DNA of 64,000 nt. It comes from Aquiflexum sp. TKW24L (GTDB lineage: Bacteria; Bacteroidota; Bacteroidia; Cytophagales; Cyclobacteriaceae). Shown here piece after piece: positions 44,344 through 53,821 of this stretch (position 1 is its first letter; every line of letters begins with the position of its first letter). A program made the position numbers and the translations under genes. The notes beneath the pieces are model-generated. The model did no database searches. It had not been told where the DNA came from and was given only the letters and a program-made list of their open reading frames with translations. The stretch covers positions 1-64,000 of the forward strand of contig NZ_JAMFLG010000013.1 of NCBI RefSeq assembly GCF_023502205.1, read 5' to 3'.

Positions 44344-45045
44344 TTATAACAAGCCTTCATCGGCGAAGCTAAAATAGGCAACATCAGTGAAAATCACATG
44401 GTCAATCACCTGTACTTCCAGATTTTCTCCAACATGCTTGAGTTTACTTGTCAAAATCCTATCCTGCTCCGATGGTCTCAGGTTTCCCGAGGGATGGTTA
44501 TGCACCAAAATGATGGAACAGGCCATCGAATCCAATGCATATTTGAAGATGATTTTTGGGTCAGCTACTGTTCCATTTGTTCCCCCAAAACTTATCAATT
44601 GTTTCTTGATCAGAATATTACTCCTATTCAGCAGCAATACATAGAAATGCTCCACGGTTTCATCCATAAGCTCACGCCCCATCAGGTTAAAAACATCTTT
44701 AGAACCGTTTATTTTAATTTTTTTGGTCTGATCGCTAATCTGTTTTCGTCTCCTTCCCAATTCCAAGGCGCTGACGATAGAAATAGCTTTGGCTTCCCCA
44801 ATACCCTTAAATTTTTTGAGGTCAGGAATACTCATCTTCGCCAACTCTCCCAAGTCATTGTTGACGGCAGATAGAATATGTTTGGATAAGTCTACGGCAC
44901 TGACCGATCTAGTACCTGAACCGATCAGGATGGCAATCAATTCTGCATCTGAAAGTGCAGATTTGCCTTTGAGAAGTAGCTTTTCTCTAGGCCTGTCTTC
45001 CTCCGCCAATGCAGATATTTTAATCGAATATTGATAGTCTTTCAT
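44344..45045 (-). CDS. radC: RadC family JAB1/MPN protein
   Basis: 233 aa. An N-terminal helix-hairpin-helix region (LKKFKGIGEAKAISIVSALELG) is followed by the metalloprotease-like MPN+ core with HNHPSGNLRPSEQD (His-x-His-Pro...Asp zinc site). Named RadC historically for DNA repair; the biochemical role is unsettled. Full length with ATG start. It precedes DUF1684 by 3 bp, so the two are co-transcribed. Confidence 0.95.
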   Translation of the reverse strand: MKDYQYSIKISALAEEDRPREKLLLKGKSALSDAELIAILIGSGTRSVSAVDLSKHILSAVNNDLGELAKMSIPDLKKFKGIGEAKAISIVSALELGRRRKQISDQTKKIKINGSKDVFNLMGRELMDETVEHFYVLLLNRSNILIKKQLISFGGTNGTVADPKIIFKYALDSMACSIILVHNHPSGNLRPSEQDRILTSKLKHVGENLEVQVIDHVIFTDVAYFSFADEGLL

Positions 45046-45190
45046 AAACAGTCTTTAAAAGAAATTTTTCCTATGTTGGAAATTGTCCCTGTTTTTAAAA
45101 GTACATAATGCCAAAAAACTATGAAAGACCAAGTGCCTTCCAAGGGGCATATTAAACGTTTAAGTTTTTTTACTATGAACTAGATGAAAC

Positions 45191-45220
45191 AAAAAAAGCC
45201 TTGGTGGAGTCACCAAGGCT
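45191..45220 (-). terminator. rpsT intrinsic terminator
   Basis: 10-bp stem AGCCTTGGTG/CACCAAGGCT (45197-45206 with 45211-45220) and GAGT loop, then seven Ts on the minus strand. It lies 22 bp after the rpsT stop. Confidence 0.93.
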
Positions 45221-45242
45221 GATTTCTTCTAAAATTTCTTTG

Positions 45243-45497
45243 TTAGGCTAGAGCGTTGACAAACTTGGTCAGTTTTGACTTTCTGTTGGCAGCGTTATTT
45301 TTATGAATGATATTCTTTTTTGCAAGTTTATCAATCATAGAGGTAACTGTTTTCAAAAGCTCTTGCGCTTCAACTTTGTCAGTAGCAGACTTCAATCTCT
45401 TGATGAAAGTTCTTGTAGTCTTGTGCTGATATCTGTTTCTCAAACGCTTGGCTTCGTTTGCACGGATTCTTTTTAATGCCGATTTGTGATTTGCCAT
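45243..45497 (-). CDS. rpsT: Small ribosomal subunit protein bS20
   Basis: 84 aa, highly basic and helical: MANHKSALKRIRANEAKRLRNRY, FIKRLKSATDK, KKNIIHKNNAANRKSKLTK. It binds 16S rRNA early in 30S assembly. Monocistronic, with a well-formed promoter and terminator. The mRNA leader would be about 45 nt, long enough for the autogenous control known for S20, though no specific structure was identified. Confidence 0.97.
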   Translation of the reverse strand: MANHKSALKRIRANEAKRLRNRYQHKTTRTFIKRLKSATDKVEAQELLKTVTSMIDKLAKKNIIHKNNAANRKSKLTKFVNALA

Positions 45498-45548
45498 ATC
45501 CTTATATTACTTAATTTCTGTTAATACACCCTTACCCTAAACGGAGTG

Positions 45549-45579
45549 CAAATGTAATTGATTAATTTTGAAACACAAT
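45549..45579 (-). promoter_or_regulatory. rpsT promoter
   Basis: The minus strand has TACATTTG (plus 45549-45556, exact TAnnTTTG) and ATTG (plus 45576-45579), 19 bp apart, the expected -7/-33 geometry. An identical box in a 12-nt repeat (TGCAAATGTAAT) recurs at 45648-45659. Confidence 0.65.
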
Positions 45580-45702
45580 AGGATTTCCGAACTAAACCTA
45601 GTAAAGCCCATAAATCTGTGAGATTTTTCAGATTCCGCCGATAGGTTGCAAATGTAATACAATTTCATTTTACAGAAATGGAAATTATGATTATTTTTAG
45701 GA

Positions 45703-46713
45703 ATGCGGAAATTTTTGATTCTGGGCTTAATTTTCATTTTTTCCATCCCCGATCTTGGGGCATGGGGATTCTTTGCCCACCGAAGGATCAACAGATTGGC
45801 AGTATTCAGCCTTCCCCCGGAAATGATCGGGTTTTTCAAAAGCAACATAGATTATATTACCGAAAATGCCATAAACCCGGATAGAAGGCGCTATGCAGTA
45901 AATGGAGAGGCGGAAAAACACTTTTTGGATGCAGACGCTTATGGGGACAGCGCAGTATATACCCTTCCAAGGTATTGGAATCAGGCTTTGGAAATTTTCA
46001 CTGAAGAAGAATTGCGTGCCCATGGCATCGGTCCATGGAATGCCTACCATACCAAAATCCAACTGACAGAGGCTTTCAAAAGAAAGGATGTCAAAGCCAT
46101 TCTCCGGCTATCGGCGGACCTTGGACATTACATTGCAGACATCAATGTGCCATTGCATACGACCAAAAACTATAATGGGCAGTTGACAAACCAATATGGA
46201 ATCCATGCATTTTGGGAAAGCAGAGTTCCTGAATTGCTATCTGATGATTTTGATTTTTTTGTGGGCAAGGCCGAATACTTGGAAAAACCGCAACTTGAGG
46301 CTTGGGATGCAATTATCGTAGCGCATCTGGCTTTGGATTCAGTTTTGAATTTTGAAAAGACCTTGACTGAAAGCTTTTCTGAAGACAAAAAATACAGCTA
46401 CGACGAAAGGGGCGGAATCAGCACCAAAGTCTATTCAAGGGATTTTACCATCGCTTACAACAACATGCTTTCAGGGCAAGTGGAAAGACAAATGCGTCGC
46501 TCTGTCAAAATGATCTCTGATTTTTGGTACACGGCATGGATAGACGCTGGTCAGCCTGATCTCAATTCCTTGATGAAAAACCCAATCGACTTAGAAGAAG
46601 AAAAAATAGAAAACCCTAAATCACTGAAAGTCCGTGACCACGAAGGCATGGCAAGCAGTGAAAATCCCGAGGAATTACGGAAATCTTTCTTCAGAAGTAT
46701 GTGGAGGCCTTAA
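45703..46713 (+). CDS. Exported zinc-dependent phospholipase C/P1-nuclease-like protein
   Basis: 336 aa with a signal peptide cleaved at LGA|WGFFAHRRI, leaving an N-terminal Trp (residue 21), the hallmark zinc ligand of the PLC/P1-nuclease fold. Other candidate ligands: His26, EKHFLDAD (His73, Asp76), LGHYIADINVPLH (His142, Asp146, His152) and IHAFWES (His168, Glu172). The trinuclear zinc site therefore appears complete. It may hydrolyse phospholipids or nucleic acids outside the cytoplasm. The C-terminal tail is charged and unlike the family core. It is divergent from rpsT. Confidence 0.88.
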   Translation: MRKFLILGLIFIFSIPDLGAWGFFAHRRINRLAVFSLPPEMIGFFKSNIDYITENAINPDRRRYAVNGEAEKHFLDADAYGDSAVYTLPRYWNQALEIFTEEELRAHGIGPWNAYHTKIQLTEAFKRKDVKAILRLSADLGHYIADINVPLHTTKNYNGQLTNQYGIHAFWESRVPELLSDDFDFFVGKAEYLEKPQLEAWDAIIVAHLALDSVLNFEKTLTESFSEDKKYSYDERGGISTKVYSRDFTIAYNNMLSGQVERQMRRSVKMISDFWYTAWIDAGQPDLNSLMKNPIDLEEEKIENPKSLKVRDHEGMASSENPEELRKSFFRSMWRP

Positions 46714-46823
46714 AAAATTGATATTGATAGATATTAGATATTGATAGATATTATTTTGAAAGTGTGATTACATGAGTTACCAAGAGGTCTGGTAGAAGAA
46801 GGTAACGCTAGCACATTGAGTAT

Positions 46824-48146
46824 TTAAACCAATTCTTTTTTGGTAGAATTCAGGTAAAAACGGATCGCATCTCCCAATCTTTCAAAAGTCTGTCGAAAAA
46901 CAGATTCATCTTCCTCCAAAAGAGTTACCCTAAAACCTCTCAGATCAGAACAGAAGGAGCTGATTGGAACCACACAGATATTGGCCGAGGCCAAAAGATA
47001 ATACACAAAACGCTTATCCAAGGGCATGTCTTCTTCCTGAAGCCAGCTATCTAACAGCTCCTGTAACTTTTGATTGTTGATCGGCAAAAACTGCTGAGCA
47101 TCCAAAAAAGTCTCATCAAACACCACCGTATTGTAAAATGCACCTTTGGTAGGATTGAATTTGATGCCGGGAATTTTTCCCAATATCTCTTCCATGATCC
47201 TGCTTCTTCTACCTATTTTCTCATTGGCGTCCTGCCTGTATTCAGTATACGCAGGATGGCTCATGATCTTTGGGATGGAAAGCTGGGGAAGGATAGTGGA
47301 GCACACTTCTATCATTTTTGCGTTTTCCAAAGTCTGACAAAATTTCGTGAATTCCTTGGAAGCATTCCTGTTGTAAAATTCCATCCAACCGCATCTCGAA
47401 CCGGGCCAAGGAAACTCCTTGGAAATACCTTTCAGCGAAATTCCCGGCAAATCCCCTATCACTTCCGAAAGTGCAACGGCTTTCACGCCGTTGTACGTGA
47501 TATTCTGATAGATTTCATCTGCTATTAATAGCAATTTGAATTCCTTGGCAATCTTCACAAAACCCTCCAAAACCTCTTTGGGGTAAACCATTCCTGTAGG
47601 ATTGTCAGGATTAATGATCAATATCCCAACGATGGAAGGATTGTACTTGACTTTGTTGTATAGATCCTCCATGTCTGGAAGCCACTGATTATTCGGATCC
47701 AAAGTATAGGTAATCGGTGCGGTATTGGCATGTGCAGCCTCGGCCGAACTGTGGGTGCTGTAAGCTGGAGAGGGTCCAATGATCCTTGCCGTAGGTATGA
47801 GAAATTGATAAACTTTTGCAATGGCATCTCCAAGTCCGTTGAAAAATAAGATGTCCTCTGCTGTGATCTGAGAACCCCCTTTTTGGTTGTTCAATCCTGC
47901 CAAAAATTTCCTTGTTTCGAGAACACCTTTGGAATCTGCATACCCATATGTGCTATCTTGGCTTACAAGGTCAGACACTATTTCCTTCATCCAAGAGGGG
48001 ACAATATTGTGCTTTTGGATGGGATCGCCGATGTTTTCCCATGTGATCTCATAGCCCAAAGCTTCAACCTGACGGGCTTTTTTGACTATGCCCCTGATCT
48101 CATAATTCAATTCTTCGGCTCCCGGCCTCAATAACAATGTCCTCAT
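46824..48146 (-). CDS. Class I/II PLP-dependent aminotransferase (alanine-aminotransferase-like)
   Basis: 440 aa from the ATG at 48146; the open frame extends 12 codons further. Motifs: NGLGDAIAKVYQFL, IGPSPAYSTHSS, INPDNPTGMVYP (Asn), LIADEIYQNI (Asp) and KGISKEFPWPGSRCGW with the Schiff-base Lys. GSRCGW in place of the usual GxRxG, plus the long C-terminal part, set it apart from the AspC-like protein encoded at 4.5 kb. It resembles AlaT/AlaC-type enzymes; the substrate is inferred. A 475-bp repeat-bearing gap separates it from ettA. Confidence 0.88.
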   Translation of the reverse strand: MRTLLLRPGAEELNYEIRGIVKKARQVEALGYEITWENIGDPIQKHNIVPSWMKEIVSDLVSQDSTYGYADSKGVLETRKFLAGLNNQKGGSQITAEDILFFNGLGDAIAKVYQFLIPTARIIGPSPAYSTHSSAEAAHANTAPITYTLDPNNQWLPDMEDLYNKVKYNPSIVGILIINPDNPTGMVYPKEVLEGFVKIAKEFKLLLIADEIYQNITYNGVKAVALSEVIGDLPGISLKGISKEFPWPGSRCGWMEFYNRNASKEFTKFCQTLENAKMIEVCSTILPQLSIPKIMSHPAYTEYRQDANEKIGRRSRIMEEILGKIPGIKFNPTKGAFYNTVVFDETFLDAQQFLPINNQKLQELLDSWLQEEDMPLDKRFVYYLLASANICVVPISSFCSDLRGFRVTLLEEDESVFRQTFERLGDAIRFYLNSTKKELV

Positions 48147-48312
48147 CATACTAGTATTTGGAAATCGGAAACAAATAAACAAAAAACGAAATGAATGATT
48201 GCGGATTCATTAAAAAAGATGCAACCTGATTAGAGTATTGCAAAAAATCAACCTTGAATTTATACCGGCAGTTAAACCAAATTATTAAGATAAAAGGTGT
48301 TGTTAGATCAAC

Positions 48313-48410
48313 TTGCCCTTACTTTGTTACAAGAAATAAAGAAAATTGCCCTTATTCTGTTACAAGAATTGGTGAAACTACCCTTACTCTGTTACATGAA
48401 ATTGCCGTAA
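48313..48410. repeat. 33-bp tandem repeat, three copies
   Basis: Units begin at 48313, 48346 and 48378 and share TTGCCCTTACTTTGTTACAA-like sequence (variants CTACCC and ATTC/CTCT). A fourth unit from 48411 is barely recognisable. On the plus strand the phase is a multiple of 3 in units one to two, and the frame reads ALTLLQEIKKI, ALILLQELVKL; no start codon or longer ORF surrounds it. Confidence 0.75.
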
Positions 48411-48503
48411 AAGCCCCTTAGTAAGGATAAATTTTGATAGGATGAATCTATTTAAATTCTCAAATAAACGTCTGGATAAAAAATTCTAATTGCTGAAAAG
48501 CCA

Positions 48504-48530
48504 AAAGCTTGTATTTCAAATACAAGCTTT
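48504..48530. repeat. 27-bp near-perfect inverted repeat
   Basis: AAAGCTTGTATTT (48504-48516) faces AAATACAAGCTTT (48518-48530) around one base. The T-runs are short on both strands, so it is not a convincing terminator; a protein-binding palindrome or cruciform is possible. Confidence 0.65.
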
Positions 48531-48596
48531 ATATAAAAAACTCATATTCAGTATTTTAATCAAATAAAAACCTGACTCGGGGTAAAATAAAGCAAT

Positions 48597-48635
48597 AAAA
48601 AAACCTCCAACCCACTGTCTCAGGTTGGAGGTTTT
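48597..48635 (-). terminator. ettA intrinsic terminator
   Basis: 13-bp stem with core CCTCCAACC/GGTTGGAGG (48600-48612 with 48623-48635) and a 10-nt loop, with a T-run on the minus strand. It lies 22 bp after the ettA stop. Confidence 0.92.
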
Positions 48636-48657
48636 AATTTTCCTTCAAGCTGAAAAT

Positions 48658-50337
48658 TTACTTCAACTTCTTATACTTAATCCTCTTCGGGGCCACATCA
48701 CCAAGGCGCTTTTTCTTGTTTTCCTCGTAATCGGAGAAGTTACCTTCAAACCAATACACTTGCGAATCTCCTTCAAAAGCCAGGATATGTGTACATATCC
48801 TATCCAAAAACCACCTATCGTGGGAAATGACAACTGCACATCCTCCAAAATTTTCCAAGGCTTCCTCAAGTGCTCTGAGTGTATTTACATCCAAGTCATT
48901 GGTTGGTTCATCGAGCAAGAGTAAATTACCACCTTCTTTGAGTGTAATGGCCAAGTGCACACGGTTTCTTTCACCACCTGAGAGGATTCCCACTTTCTTC
49001 TCCTGATCAGATCCGGCAAAGTTGAACTTGCCGACATATGCACGGGCATTCATTTCTTTGTTGCCAAGCTTGATGATTTCATTTCCACCCGATATAGTCT
49101 CATACACGGATTTATTTGCATCAAGCCTGTCATGTTCTTGATCAACGTAGGCCAGCTTTACGGTCTCACCAACTTCAAAATAGCCAGCATCAGCTTTTTC
49201 CTGACCTGTGATCAATTTGAAAAGCGTGGATTTACCGGCACCGTTTGGACCTATGATGCCAACTATACCACCTTGCGGCAGGTTAAAGGACAAGTCATCG
49301 AAAAGTAATTTGTCACCATATGCCTTAGAAACGCCATTTACCTCAATGACTTTTGCTCCTAATCTTGGCCCAGGTGGAATATACAATTCAAGTTTAGCTT
49401 CCTTCTCTTTTCCTTCTTCGCTGATGAGTTTGTCATATGCACTTAGCCTGGCTTTTCCTTTAGCCTGACGGGCTTTTGGTGTCATGCGGATCCACTCAAG
49501 TTCCCGCTCCAAAGTCTTCTGTCTTTTGGATTCAGTCTTTTCTTCTTGTTTCAGTCGGTTTTGTTTTTGGTCAAGCCAAGAGGAATAATTGCCTTTCCAA
49601 GGAATACCTTCTCCCCTGTCGAGTTCTAAAATCCATCCGGCCACATTGTCAAGAAAATACCTATCGTGGGTTACGGCGATTACGGTCCCTTTATATTGTT
49701 GTAAATGCTGCTCGAGCCAAAGTACTGACTCAGCATCTAGGTGGTTGGTAGGTTCATCGAGAAGCAACACATCCGGTTCCATGAGTAAGAGCCTACAAAG
49801 CGCAACCCTTCTTTTTTCTCCACCTGAAAGGTTTCCAACGATGGCATCACTTGGAGGAAGGCGCAAAGCATCCATGGCTTTTTCTAACATGGTGTCCAAT
49901 TCCCAAGCATTGGCTGCATCAAGTTTTTCCTGCACTTCACCTTGCTGGGTGATCAGTTTATCCATGGCATCCGGATCATCCATCAGGGCTGGGTCCATGA
50001 ATTTTTCATTGATTTCTTCGAATTCTTTGAGTAATGCTACTGTAGAAGCCACTGCTTCTTCGACAATATCTTTGACGGTTTTTGTTGGGTCAAGCTTTGG
50101 CTCCTGCTCTAGCATCCCGACGGTATATCCTGGGGACCATACAACTTCACCCAAAAACTCTTTGTCTATACCCGCAATGATTTTTAGAAGGGAACTTTTT
50201 CCAGATCCATTTAGACCGAGAACTCCGATTTTGGCTCCGTAAAAAAATGAGAGATAAATGTCTTTCAGAACTTTTTTCTGTGGCGGGTAGATTTTGGACA
50301 CACCGGCCATAGAAAATATGATTTTTTCAGCACTCAT
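48658..50337 (-). CDS. ettA: Energy-dependent translational throttle protein EttA
   Basis: 559 aa, the EttA length. Two ABC cassettes: Walker [14 protein letters not shown] and [13 protein letters not shown], signatures [16 protein letters not shown] and [13 protein letters not shown], Walker [12 protein letters not shown] and [11 protein letters not shown]. The arm and linker ([23 protein letters not shown]) match EttA, which binds the ribosomal E site and gates the first elongation steps in response to ADP/ATP. It is the second ABC-F protein in the window. Its own terminator follows. Confidence 0.96.
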   Translation of the reverse strand: MSAEKIIFSMAGVSKIYPPQKKVLKDIYLSFFYGAKIGVLGLNGSGKSSLLKIIAGIDKEFLGEVVWSPGYTVGMLEQEPKLDPTKTVKDIVEEAVASTVALLKEFEEINEKFMDPALMDDPDAMDKLITQQGEVQEKLDAANAWELDTMLEKAMDALRLPPSDAIVGNLSGGEKRRVALCRLLLMEPDVLLLDEPTNHLDAESVLWLEQHLQQYKGTVIAVTHDRYFLDNVAGWILELDRGEGIPWKGNYSSWLDQKQNRLKQEEKTESKRQKTLERELEWIRMTPKARQAKGKARLSAYDKLISEEGKEKEAKLELYIPPGPRLGAKVIEVNGVSKAYGDKLLFDDLSFNLPQGGIVGIIGPNGAGKSTLFKLITGQEKADAGYFEVGETVKLAYVDQEHDRLDANKSVYETISGGNEIIKLGNKEMNARAYVGKFNFAGSDQEKKVGILSGGERNRVHLAITLKEGGNLLLLDEPTNDLDVNTLRALEEALENFGGCAVVISHDRWFLDRICTHILAFEGDSQVYWFEGNFSDYEENKKKRLGDVAPKRIKYKKLK

Positions 50338-50473
50338 AACTGTTATTTGATTGATTTTGATACGATGATGGACAAAGATGGCAAAAAAAGACCTTTCTTA
50401 GGATAAATGCTTTTGAATTAATTAATTTGCAAAAAAGAAGGGTTACACCACAAACCAACCTATTAAAATCGCA

Positions 50474-51721
50474 ATGGAGCATCCGTACGGGTACATTAAA
50501 GATAACAAGGTTTATCTCAGGGAATTTTTGAATCAGCCAGACAGGGTGATTGGAGAAGTAAAAGAAGACGAGGCGTCTACTATCAAGTATTTTGAGGACA
50601 GGTACACGACTCTCAAAGAAAAAATAGGGCTCCTCAAAAAAGACATTGAGGAGAACCAAAACAAAGGTTCTTTTCTAATGAAATTGATCCATCTAAAAGA
50701 TTCCTTATTGGAATATGATGCTCTGGGTGATTTTATTCCTTTGATAGATGACCTGACGCAGCTTCAGGTTTATCTTGAAGATATCATTCAGAAAAACAGG
50801 GAGAAAAATCTTGAAATCAAACGTGGACTCATTTTGGAGGCGGAAGCTTTAAAAAACAGTACTGAATGGAAAGAAACCGCTGAGGAATTCAAAAATCTGA
50901 AAATGCGGTGGATCAAGACAGGTCCGGTAGAAAAGGAATTTGAAGAGGAAATGGAGGAGACCTTCAATACGGCAATTGATACCTTTTTTGAAAATAGAAA
51001 GAACTTTTTTGAGGACATGGCCGTTCAGGCCGAAGTAAACATTAAAATTTACGAAAAACTTGTCCTTGAGGCAAGGTCAGCATTTGACAACCCTGATGCA
51101 AAACGTGCGTTTGAAATTTCCAAACGTATCCAAAAGGAATGGAAAGCTGCCGGTCGGGTACCAGCAGAAAAAAGACAGCCCCTTTGGGATGAGTTTTCCA
51201 AAATAAACAACAGGATTTTCAGCCGATTCCGCAGGACGATGGAAACAGGTCCCCAGATGAAACCTTGGGAACTGATGAAAAAACTAGAGTCCATGACCGA
51301 GGAAATGAAAAAGCTTGCCTATTCGGAAACCAATCCTGATGTAGTTTCTGCAGCCAAAAGGTTGCAGGCAGAATGGAAAAAACTTCCGCAGCGTAAACCA
51401 AAAGAAGCCAATCTAATCATGCGTTCTTTTATTTTCTTTTCAGAGATAGTTTTTGAAAAATTGTTCTTGGAAAGATTGGCATTATCCAAATATGAGGACT
51501 TCAATCAAAAAGACAGGGTTGAGCAAAAACGAATTAAATCAGCCATTTTAAGGGATTTGATTCATCGTGATGAAAGTGAATTGGCGACCGTAAAGGACAA
51601 TGCCGAGAATTTCAGAACAAATGAGGAAGATTTTGAAGTCATGATGAGAAGAAAAATAGGCACATTTAAAAGAAAAATAGATGTGAAAACTTTCATTCTC
51701 AAAGAACTTTTAAATAAATAA
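50474..51721 (+). CDS. DUF349 family protein
   Basis: 415 aa, wholly helical and charged. Repeated DUF349 units show the pattern W-K-x-A-x-x-L...W: EWKETAEEFKNLKMRWIKTGPV (about 130-150), AFEISKRIQKEWKAAGRVPAEKRQPLWDEF (about 205-240) and VVSAAKRLQAEWKKLPQRKPKE (about 290-315). The family is common in Bacteroidota and of unknown function. ATG start, divergent from ettA. No signal peptide. Confidence 0.88.
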   Translation: MEHPYGYIKDNKVYLREFLNQPDRVIGEVKEDEASTIKYFEDRYTTLKEKIGLLKKDIEENQNKGSFLMKLIHLKDSLLEYDALGDFIPLIDDLTQLQVYLEDIIQKNREKNLEIKRGLILEAEALKNSTEWKETAEEFKNLKMRWIKTGPVEKEFEEEMEETFNTAIDTFFENRKNFFEDMAVQAEVNIKIYEKLVLEARSAFDNPDAKRAFEISKRIQKEWKAAGRVPAEKRQPLWDEFSKINNRIFSRFRRTMETGPQMKPWELMKKLESMTEEMKKLAYSETNPDVVSAAKRLQAEWKKLPQRKPKEANLIMRSFIFFSEIVFEKLFLERLALSKYEDFNQKDRVEQKRIKSAILRDLIHRDESELATVKDNAENFRTNEEDFEVMMRRKIGTFKRKIDVKTFILKELLNK

Positions 51722-51731
51722 TAAGTTAACA

Positions 51732-51760
51732 TTGAAAATTTAAAACAATTTCTATTTTTG
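51732..51760 (+). promoter_or_regulatory. Promoter of the DUF2795 gene
   Basis: TATTTTTG (51753-51760, exact TAnnTTTG) with TTG at 51732-51734, 18 bp apart. The leader would be about 30 nt. It begins 10 bp after the DUF349 stop. Confidence 0.65.
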
Positions 51761-51797
51761 CAGACCGCTAAGGCTGTAAACATTTAAAACTCACACT

Positions 51798-52019
51798 ATG
51801 TATTGGACACTAGAACTTGCGTCATATCTTGAAGACGCACCATGGCCTGCTACTAAAGACGAATTGATAGACTATGCAATCCGTTCAGGTGCTCCTCTGG
51901 AAGTTGTTGAAAACCTCCAAGAATTAGAGGATGACGGGGAGCCCTACGAAAATATCGAGGAAATTTGGCCTGATTATCCGACAAAAGATGACTTCTTCTT
52001 TAATGAAGACGAATATTAA
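51798..52019 (+). CDS. DUF2795 family small protein
   Basis: 73 aa, acidic. ELASYLEDAPWPATKDELIDYAIRSGAPLEVVENLQELEDDGEPYENIEEIWPDYPTK matches DUF2795, a short helical family whose core is YLEGAxxPATKxELI...G. A Bacteroidota-typical acidic tail (DDFFFNEDEY) follows. Function unknown. It has its own promoter and a strong terminator, suggesting an abundant monocistronic mRNA. Confidence 0.88.
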   Translation: MYWTLELASYLEDAPWPATKDELIDYAIRSGAPLEVVENLQELEDDGEPYENIEEIWPDYPTKDDFFFNEDEY

Positions 52020-52046
52020 AAAAGCCCATTTTCTGGGCTTTTTTTT
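52018..52046. terminator. Terminator between DUF2795 and lytTR genes
   Basis: 9-bp stem AAAAGCCCA/TGGGCTTTT (52020-52028 with 52034-52042), TTTTC loop and a run of Ts on plus. It overlaps the last base of the DUF2795 stop and abuts the convergent regulator's stop. Confidence 0.9.
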
Positions 52047-52776
52047 ATAAACCCAATACTGCTTTGAGTTTTGGTAATCCGGATTTACTCACAGGGATAC
52101 TTTCCCCGCCCTTCAGCTTCAATAAGTAACCTTCTTTTTCATAGGGTTCAATCTTGGTGATTTCCGAGATATTGACCAAATATGAGCGATGTACCCGCAC
52201 AAATTGGGAAGGATCAAGTGATTTTTCATAAAATGAAAGCGTCTTGTTTTTCAAAAATTTTCCTTCTTTGGTGAAGATATTCACATAATCATCATTGGCC
52301 TCAAGGTATTTGATATCATGGACCGGAATGATTTTGATGTCATTTTTCACTTTTAATACTACCCTATTTGCTGACTCCTGAAAACTCCCTTCATTTTTGA
52401 CCGAATTAATAGCCTCTATGTTATTGCCTAATTGCAGAAATTTTTCTAATGACTTTGCAAACCGGGATTTGGAATATGGCTTCAACAAGTAATCTATCGC
52501 ATGGGCATCAAATGCCTTGAGTGCATAGGCATCAAAAGCCGTTGAAAAAATCACCGAAGGCGGATGATCCAATAATTCCAGCAATTCAAATCCTGTGAGT
52601 TTGGGCATTTGTATATCCAGAAAAATCAAATCAGGGCTATATTCCTGAATAGCTTTCAAACCCTCAAAGCCATCATGACAGACTTTTTGAACTTCAAATT
52701 GAGGATAGTCGGACAGGTATTCTTTGACCAACTCTGTTGCCAATGGCTCATCATCTATGATCAAAACCTTAATCAT
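52045..52776 (-). CDS. LytTR-family response regulator
   Basis: 243 aa. Receiver domain with LIIDDEP, phospho-acceptor Asp54 in IFLDIQMPKL, Thr in FSTAFDAYA and Lys in LLKPYS. A C-terminal LytTR DNA-binding domain (about 140-243: IKYLEANDDYVNIFTKEGKF, FVRVHRSYLVNISEI) follows. Such regulators bind direct-repeat DNA and often act with LytS-type kinases; here the kinase gene overlaps its start by 8 nt. The putative target is the LiaF-like gene upstream in the same operon. Confidence 0.95.
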   Translation of the reverse strand: MIKVLIIDDEPLATELVKEYLSDYPQFEVQKVCHDGFEGLKAIQEYSPDLIFLDIQMPKLTGFELLELLDHPPSVIFSTAFDAYALKAFDAHAIDYLLKPYSKSRFAKSLEKFLQLGNNIEAINSVKNEGSFQESANRVVLKVKNDIKIIPVHDIKYLEANDDYVNIFTKEGKFLKNKTLSFYEKSLDPSQFVRVHRSYLVNISEITKIEPYEKEGYLLKLKGGESIPVSKSGLPKLKAVLGL

Positions 52777-53809
52777 TTCTTTGGGGAATTTTTAGATTTA
52801 CGGTATATACTTTTTCTGACACTTGGGTTTCTAATAGGTCATTCCTTCCAAACATCAAATATAGCCTCCTTTTGACTGCGTCAAGGCCAAATCCTGCCCC
52901 TTTTGCGGGGCCTGCTTCAAGATCAAAAGGATTTGACAAACTCACCAACAGGTAATTATTTTCGATTTCAAATTTCAATTTAATCAAAACATCACCCGTA
53001 ACCCCATAGAGTCCATGCTTGATGGAATTCTCCAAAAGAGGTTGAATCATAAGAGGAGGTACTTTCGCTGTCATTACTGTTCCATCAGCTATAAAGTCTA
53101 CATTTAACCGGTGTCCAAAACGTACCTTTTCTATCTCCAGATATAGGTCAAGGTATTCCTTTTCTTCAGAGACAGTCAGCCAATTTTGGTCATCTTTCTT
53201 GATGGTTCCTCTAAGAAATTCCGCCAACTGTAGAACCATTTCCCTCGCCTTCTCTGGTTGATTTTTGATCAAAGCACTGATGGAGTTGAGGCTGTTAAAT
53301 AAAAAATGTGGTTGTAACTGCTGACGCAAATGATAGAGTTCAGCATCTTTTGCCATCTGATTGATCTTTTCCTGACGCTCTTTGGTTTTGAGTTGATCCT
53401 CAATTTTGGCATTGAATACCAAAAGTGCCGCCCATGAAACAAATAAAATGAAGGCTAACAATCCCTTGACAAGCATAACATATTCCACAAAATCCAGGTA
53501 TTCTCCCTCACCAATAAATAATCTTAGAAGATAAACTCCTGAAAACACCAAACCCGATGAAAGAATCCATCCAGCATTTAGGACAACCCAACCCTGCGAC
53601 CGCTTCGGAAGATAATATTTGAATACATTCTCCAGTAGCCAAAATCCAAATAAAACCAATATTGTATGAACCGTAGCGTCTATCAATGCAGGTTTTATGG
53701 GAAATCCATAAAATGAAATCAGATAGGCCAAAGCCACTATCCAGATCAGGACAGCAGCTAAGGCTTTTAACCAATCAAAATTTTTGCGGGAGACAAGATT
53801 TTTCAGCAT
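52769..53809 (-). CDS. LytS/YehU-type membrane sensor histidine kinase
   Basis: 346 aa. Four hydrophobic helices (about 13-33, 44-62, 80-100, 110-132) followed by a coiled coil and the His_kinase (PF06580-type) motif LRQQLQPHFLFNSLNSISALI with His168 as phospho-acceptor. The ATPase domain has the N-box LLENSIKHGLYG and GFGLDAVKRRLYLMF. It overlaps the regulator gene by 8 nt and follows the LiaF-like gene by 12 bp. It has no extracellular sensing domain, so it probably senses within the membrane, directly or via the LiaF-like protein. Confidence 0.94.
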   Translation of the reverse strand: MLKNLVSRKNFDWLKALAAVLIWIVALAYLISFYGFPIKPALIDATVHTILVLFGFWLLENVFKYYLPKRSQGWVVLNAGWILSSGLVFSGVYLLRLFIGEGEYLDFVEYVMLVKGLLAFILFVSWAALLVFNAKIEDQLKTKERQEKINQMAKDAELYHLRQQLQPHFLFNSLNSISALIKNQPEKAREMVLQLAEFLRGTIKKDDQNWLTVSEEKEYLDLYLEIEKVRFGHRLNVDFIADGTVMTAKVPPLMIQPLLENSIKHGLYGVTGDVLIKLKFEIENNYLLVSLSNPFDLEAGPAKGAGFGLDAVKRRLYLMFGRNDLLETQVSEKVYTVNLKIPQRND

Positions 53810-53821
53810 CTGACTTCTCGA

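Larger units (their letters stand above)
48183..48657. other. Gene-free region between the aminotransferase and ettA
   Basis: Contains a tandem repeat (48313-48410), a long near-perfect hairpin (48504-48530) and the ettA terminator. No ORF is supported. The left 130 bp is AT-rich without recognisable promoter boxes for the minus-strand aminotransferase. Confidence 0.6.

Noticed and set aside
48313-48410. CRISPR or a small leucine-rich gene
   Set aside because: The repeat has no unique spacers, and the in-frame reading has no start codon, ribosome site or conserved continuation.
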